Source of the DNA: Penium margaritaceum
Lineage: Eukaryota; Streptophyta; Zygnematophyceae; Desmidiales; Peniaceae
Length of the DNA stretch: 64,000 nt
NCBI GenBank assembly: GCA_023375785.1
Contig: SZWC01009477.1
Coordinates: forward strand, 34,494-98,493
Direction: 5' to 3'
The notes beneath the pieces were generated by a model. That model saw nothing but the letters and a program-made list of their open reading frames with translations. It did no database searches and was not told the DNA's origin. How positions within the stretch are numbered: position 1 is the first letter of the stretch; each line of letters starts with the position of its first letter. Of the stretch, positions 60,464 to 64,000 are shown piece after piece. The position numbers and the translations under genes were made by a program.

Positions 60464-60656
60464 TGCTACTACAGGTTGAATGGGACAGAATTCAAGAGAA
60501 TATGGCAAAATCCAGATGTAAGTAACAAGATCTGCCACCATATGGGCAGCAGCGTCTGAATCAATGCCAAGACAGGTGATATTTTCACATCCTGAACCTC
60601 CTTATTCCAATAAAAAATCTTTTGAAGGGCAGATTCAAGTGATTCGACGGCCCATG

Positions 60657-60668
60657 CTTTGATACCAA
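60657..60668 (-). other. primer-binding site, initiator tRNA-Met 3' end
   Basis: TGGTATCAAAGC on the minus strand, five bases after the right LTR, differs by one base from the TGGTATCAGAGC complementary to the 3' end of plant initiator tRNA-Met. Confidence 0.8.
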
Positions 60669-60865
60669 AAGGTGAAATTCAGGATCCAGCCATCAATAAT
60701 CCTTTTGAATCCCCGACGCACGTAACGCCATGCACCAGTTCTAGGAGGACCGCACAGAAGGAAAGTCTTGTTTCAACACTTTCAACTGCCTGGTACAAAA
60801 TTAACCAAGTAAAGACATGAAGGTACATTGGAGATAAAATGTTAAACTAAAGAGTGAAGGATTTG

Positions 60866-60875
60866 CTTTTTATAG
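60866..60875 (-). promoter_or_regulatory. TATA-like box of the 5' LTR
   Basis: On the minus strand CTATAAAAAG lies about 200 bases upstream of the LTR end, the expected spot for the element's promoter. The left LTR has lost the motif (ctttttatgg). Confidence 0.5.
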
Positions 60876-61118
60876 TGGTCGCATCTCTGTCGGCGCTGCT
60901 CGCAGTCTTTCTCGTGGTGAGACTTCGAGCACCAGACGTAGGAGGTGAGGTCCCTTCTGTGATCCCCTGTGGTCGTCCTTTGCAAGTGAAATATCGCCCT
61001 TAATCTGGCGAGCGGACAACGGCTGCCGACCGATCTCCGCTCGTCAGAACCTCTTGCAGTGTTGATTGCATGATCGTCATTTCAGATCGTGCAATCCATG
61101 CAGCCATCCATCATCAAC

Positions 61119-61119
61119 N
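61119..61119. other. assembly gap (n)
   Basis: Join between the LTR contig and a satellite contig. The left contig end matches the contig that starts at 62083, not its neighbour. Confidence 0.9.
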
Positions 61120-62081
61120 CTGGAGCAAGGCCAATAGTACTGGAGTAAGCCAAGGACAGCTGGAGAAAGCCAAAGATAATTGGAGCAACGCCGACACACC
61201 TGGAGCAAGCCCAAGACAACAGGAGCAAGCCTCATACAACTAGAGCAAGGCCAAGATAACTGGAGCAAGCCCGAGACAACTGGAGCAAGCCCAAGGCAAC
61301 TGGAGCAAGCCCAAGACAACTGGAGCAAGTCCAAGACAGCTGGAGAAAAGCCAAGAGAACTGGAGTAAGCAAAAGACAACTGGAGTAAGCCAATGATAAT
61401 TGGAGCAAGGCCGAGACACCTGGAGCAAGCCCAAGGCAACAGGAGCAAGCCTGATACAACTGGAATAAGGTCAAGACAACTGGAGCAAGCCCAAGACAAC
61501 TGGAGTAAGCCAATGATAATTGGAGCAAGGCCGAGACACCTGGAGCAAGCCCAAGGCAACAGGAGCAAGCCTGATACAACTGGAATAAGGTCAAGACAAC
61601 TGGAGCAAGCCCAAGACAACTGGAGTAAGCCCAAGACAACAGGAGCAAGCCCAAGACAAGTAGACCAAGCCCGCGAAAACTAGAGCAAGGCCAGGACAAC
61701 TGGGGCAAGCCGAAGACAACTGGAGCAAGCCCAAGACAACTGGATCAAGCCAGAGACAACTCGAGCAAGCCCAAAACAACCAGAGCAAAGCCAAGACAAA
61801 TAGGCCAAGGACAAGACAGATGGAGCAAGCCCTAGACTACTGGAGCAAGCCCAAGACATCTAAAGAAAAACCAAGACAACTAGAGCAAGCCCAAAACAAC
61901 TGGGGAAAGAATACGACAAACTAGAGCAGCCTAAGACAACTGGAACAAGGCCAAGAAACCTGGAGCAAGCCCAAGACAACTGGAGCAAGACAAAGACAAC
62001 TTGATCAAGCCCAAGAAAACTGGAGCAAGGCCAAGACAACTGGAGCAAGGCCAAGACACCTGGAGCAAGCCGAAAACAACT
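61120..62081 (+). repeat. 20-bp satellite contig, misplaced
   Basis: Forward 20-bp units between two n. It includes an exact 120-bp tandem duplication (61381-61500 and 61501-61620; six units each). Its last 157 bases (61925-62081) equal 63462-63618, so it belongs next to the last contig. Confidence 0.92.
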
Positions 62082-62082
62082 N
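62082..62082. other. assembly gap (n)
   Basis: Join between the misplaced satellite contig and the rest of the LTR. The first 210 bases to the right repeat 60909-61118. Confidence 0.9.
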
Positions 62083-62450
62083 TTCTCGTGGTGAGACTTC
62101 GAGCACCAGACGTAGGAGGTGAGGTCCCTTCTGTGATCCCCTGTGGTCGTCCTTTGCAAGTGAAATATCGCCCTTAATCTGGCGAGCGGACAACGGCTGC
62201 CGACCGATCTCCGCTCGTCAGAACCTCTTGCAGTGTTGATTGCATGATCGTCATTTCAGATCGTGCAATCCATGCAGCCATCCATCATCAACGGATACGA
62301 TTGAGACCTTCTTCTTGCCCTTGCACCAGGTCAGTACCAAAACTTCAGGTGTTCCTGCCACACTTGTTGAGAAGTCTAGATGCCTTGGGCCTATCCATCG
62401 CTTATATCCCAGTTCCTTAATGTGTGCAGAACGTATACCACTTTCTTACA

Positions 62451-62689
62451 AAGACAACTCGAGAAAGCCCAAGACAACTAGAGCAAGCCCAAGACAACTA
62501 GAGCAAGCCCAAGACAACTGGGGCAAGCCCAAGACAACTGGAGAGAGCCAAATATAACTGGAGGAAGGCCAAGACAACTCGAGCAAGCCCAAGCCAACTG
62601 GAGCAAGCCCCACACAACAGGAGCAAATCCAAGACGACTGGAGTAAAGGTAAGAAAACTGAAGCAAGCCAAAAACAACTGAAACAAGGA
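62451..62689 (+). repeat. 20-bp satellite, continuation after the LTR element
   Basis: Resumes with the target duplication aagac and runs to aactgaaacaagg, where the AT-rich module begins, the same boundary as at 14563. Confidence 0.92.
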
Positions 62690-63460
62690 TGCAATATGAA
62701 ATGAAACATGTACAAAATGACAAATATATAAAAAGACAAGGATTCAAAATAACAAATATGGAAGATGAAAAACACATAACATGAAAAATACGTAAAATGA
62801 CAAATATGTAACATGACAAGGTTATAGAGTGACAAATATTTAAAATGACAAACATGTGTAATGGAAAATCTGTAAGAAAAAAAACACAACACATCACAGA
62901 TATATAAAATGACAAGTATATAGAATGACAAATATACAAAATGACAGATATATAATATGAAATACATAGAAAATGACAAATGTATCAAATGACAGGTATA
63001 GAAAATGAATACTATGTGAAATGATCAAAATATATAAGATGACATATATGTCAAATGACAAACTGTAAAATGACAAAATATGTAGAAGTCAAACAAATAG
63101 AATGACAAGTATACAATATGACAAAATGTAGAATAACACATCAATAAAATGAAAAACATGTAAATTGACTACTATATACAATGAAAAATATGTAAGTCAA
63201 GTAATCTATAAAATTAAACATGTATGATGTGGCAAGAATTTATAATGAAAATATGTAAAATGACAAGTTTATAAAGTGAGAAATATGTAAAATGTCAAGT
63301 ACAAATAAAAAATATGTCAAATGACCAATTATGTAATATGAAATATATGTTAAATCACATGTGTATGAAATGAACAATATGTCAAATTACCAAACGTCTG
63401 AAATGGAATATCTATAAATTGAAAAATATGTAAAATTAAAAATATTTCAAATGAAGAAAA
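62690..63460 (+). repeat. 16-bp AT-rich satellite, last block
   Basis: Forward AT-rich units beginning caatatgaaatgaaac and cut by an n at 63461, so its natural right boundary is not visible. Confidence 0.9.
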
Positions 63461-63461
63461 N
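63461..63461. other. assembly gap (n)
   Basis: Join between AT-rich satellite and a 20-bp satellite contig whose first 157 bases duplicate the end of the contig at 61120-62081. Confidence 0.9.
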
Positions 63462-64000
63462 AGCAGCCTAAGACAACTGGAACAAGGCCAAGAAACCTGG
63501 AGCAAGCCCAAGACAACTGGAGCAAGACAAAGACAACTTGATCAAGCCCAAGAAAACTGGAGCAAGGCCAAGACAACTGGAGCAAGGCCAAGACACCTGG
63601 AGCAAGCCGAAAACAACTTGAGCAAGGCCAAAATAACGAGAGCAAGGCCAAGACAACTGGAACAACCCCAATAGAACTGGAGCATGTCAAGAAAACTGGA
63701 GCAGGGCCAAGAAAACTAGAGCAAGGCCAAGCCAACTGGAGCAAGCCCAAGACAATGGGAGTAGGCCCAAAAACGTTGTAGTAAGCCAAAGAAAACTGGA
63801 GCAAGGACAAGACAAATCGAGGAAGCCCAAGACAACAAGAGCTAGTCCAAGACAACTGGGGAAAACCGAAGACAACTGGAGCAAGCCTGATAAAACAGGA
63901 GCAAGGCCAAGACATCTGTAGTATGCCCAAGACAGCCAGATGAAACCCAAGACAGCTGTAGCAAGCCCTATACAACTGGAGGAAGCCCAAGACAAGTGGA
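63462..64000 (+). repeat. 20-bp satellite, last block
   Basis: Forward 20-bp units to the window edge. No other content is seen. Confidence 0.93.

Larger units (their letters stand above)
57476..62450 (-). mobile_element. non-autonomous LTR retrotransposon nested in the satellite
   Basis: It is bounded by TG (57476) and CA (62450) on the plus strand and flanked by a perfect 5-bp target duplication, aagac, in the 20-bp satellite. Sense is minus, with primer site TGGTATCAAAGC at 60668-60657 and a polypurine tract before the left LTR. A foreign satellite contig (61119-62082) plus a duplicated contig end interrupts the right LTR; without them the element is about 3.8 kb. Only gag is recognisable, with no reverse transcriptase or integrase motif, so it must have depended on enzymes from another element. 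The LTRs are visibly more diverged than those of the copia element at 40148-46419. Confidence 0.88.
60673..62450 (-). mobile_element. 5' LTR of the non-autonomous element, split by a misplaced contig
   Basis: The true LTR is 60673-61118 plus 62293-62450, 604 bp. Positions 60909-61118 are duplicated exactly at 62083-62292, and 61120-62081 is unrelated 20-bp satellite flanked by n. Confidence 0.87.

Overview
This window looks like repeat-dominated nuclear DNA of a eukaryote, probably from the green (plant/charophyte) lineage. No intact host gene, rRNA or tRNA gene is visible. Three clues point to the green lineage: several Ty1-copia retrotransposon relics; a primer-binding site (TGGTATCAAAGC) that fits the 3' end of a plant-type initiator tRNA-Met; and a second primer site that fits the anticodon arm of the same tRNA. 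The species cannot be named from sequence alone. Seven-base-wide caveat: the runs of n mark scaffold joins, and several of those joins are visibly faulty.

Layout. 1-4067: degenerate Ty1-copia gag/protease/integrase pieces, present as a 2.49 kb tandem duplication. 4068-33727: a large compound satellite made of a 20-bp unit (blocks at 4068-14563, 16522-22070, 23307-25838 and, inverted, 25853-32063) and an AT-rich 16-bp unit (14564-16521 and, inverted, 32064-33595). It is interrupted by a 5'-truncated copia tail, RNase H plus a probable 3' LTR (22071-23230). 33728-49250: a complex bounded by two LTR-like direct repeats (33789-34252 and 48774-49250). It holds about 5 kb of almost pure pyrimidine (CT) repeat, a decayed gag, and a nearly complete Ty1-copia element on the minus strand (40148-46419) nested in the CT tract. 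49251-64000: the compound satellite resumes in forward orientation, with an extra 10-bp repeat at 54246-54970 and a nested, minus-strand, non-autonomous LTR element (57476-62450) flanked by the target duplication AAGAC.

How the parts relate. The 20-bp and 16-bp modules alternate, and their boundaries recur with nearly the same sequence: the AT-to-20-bp boundary reads ...aacaaggccaagac at four places and the 20-bp-to-AT boundary reads aactgaaacaag...caatatgaaat at two. This suggests that the two-module unit is amplified as a whole. A 7.7 kb stretch (25853-33595) is inverted relative to everything around it. Retrotransposons have inserted into these arrays, and the arrays have in turn cut older elements apart.

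Assembly quality. Four n joins (45802, 46857-46883, and the set 61119/62082/63461) are flanked by exact or near-exact duplicated contig ends. Removing them makes the LTR pairs equal in length (653/653 bp and 605/604 bp), which strongly supports the diagnosis. Many long open frames exist only because the repeat units lack stop codons; I do not treat these as genes.
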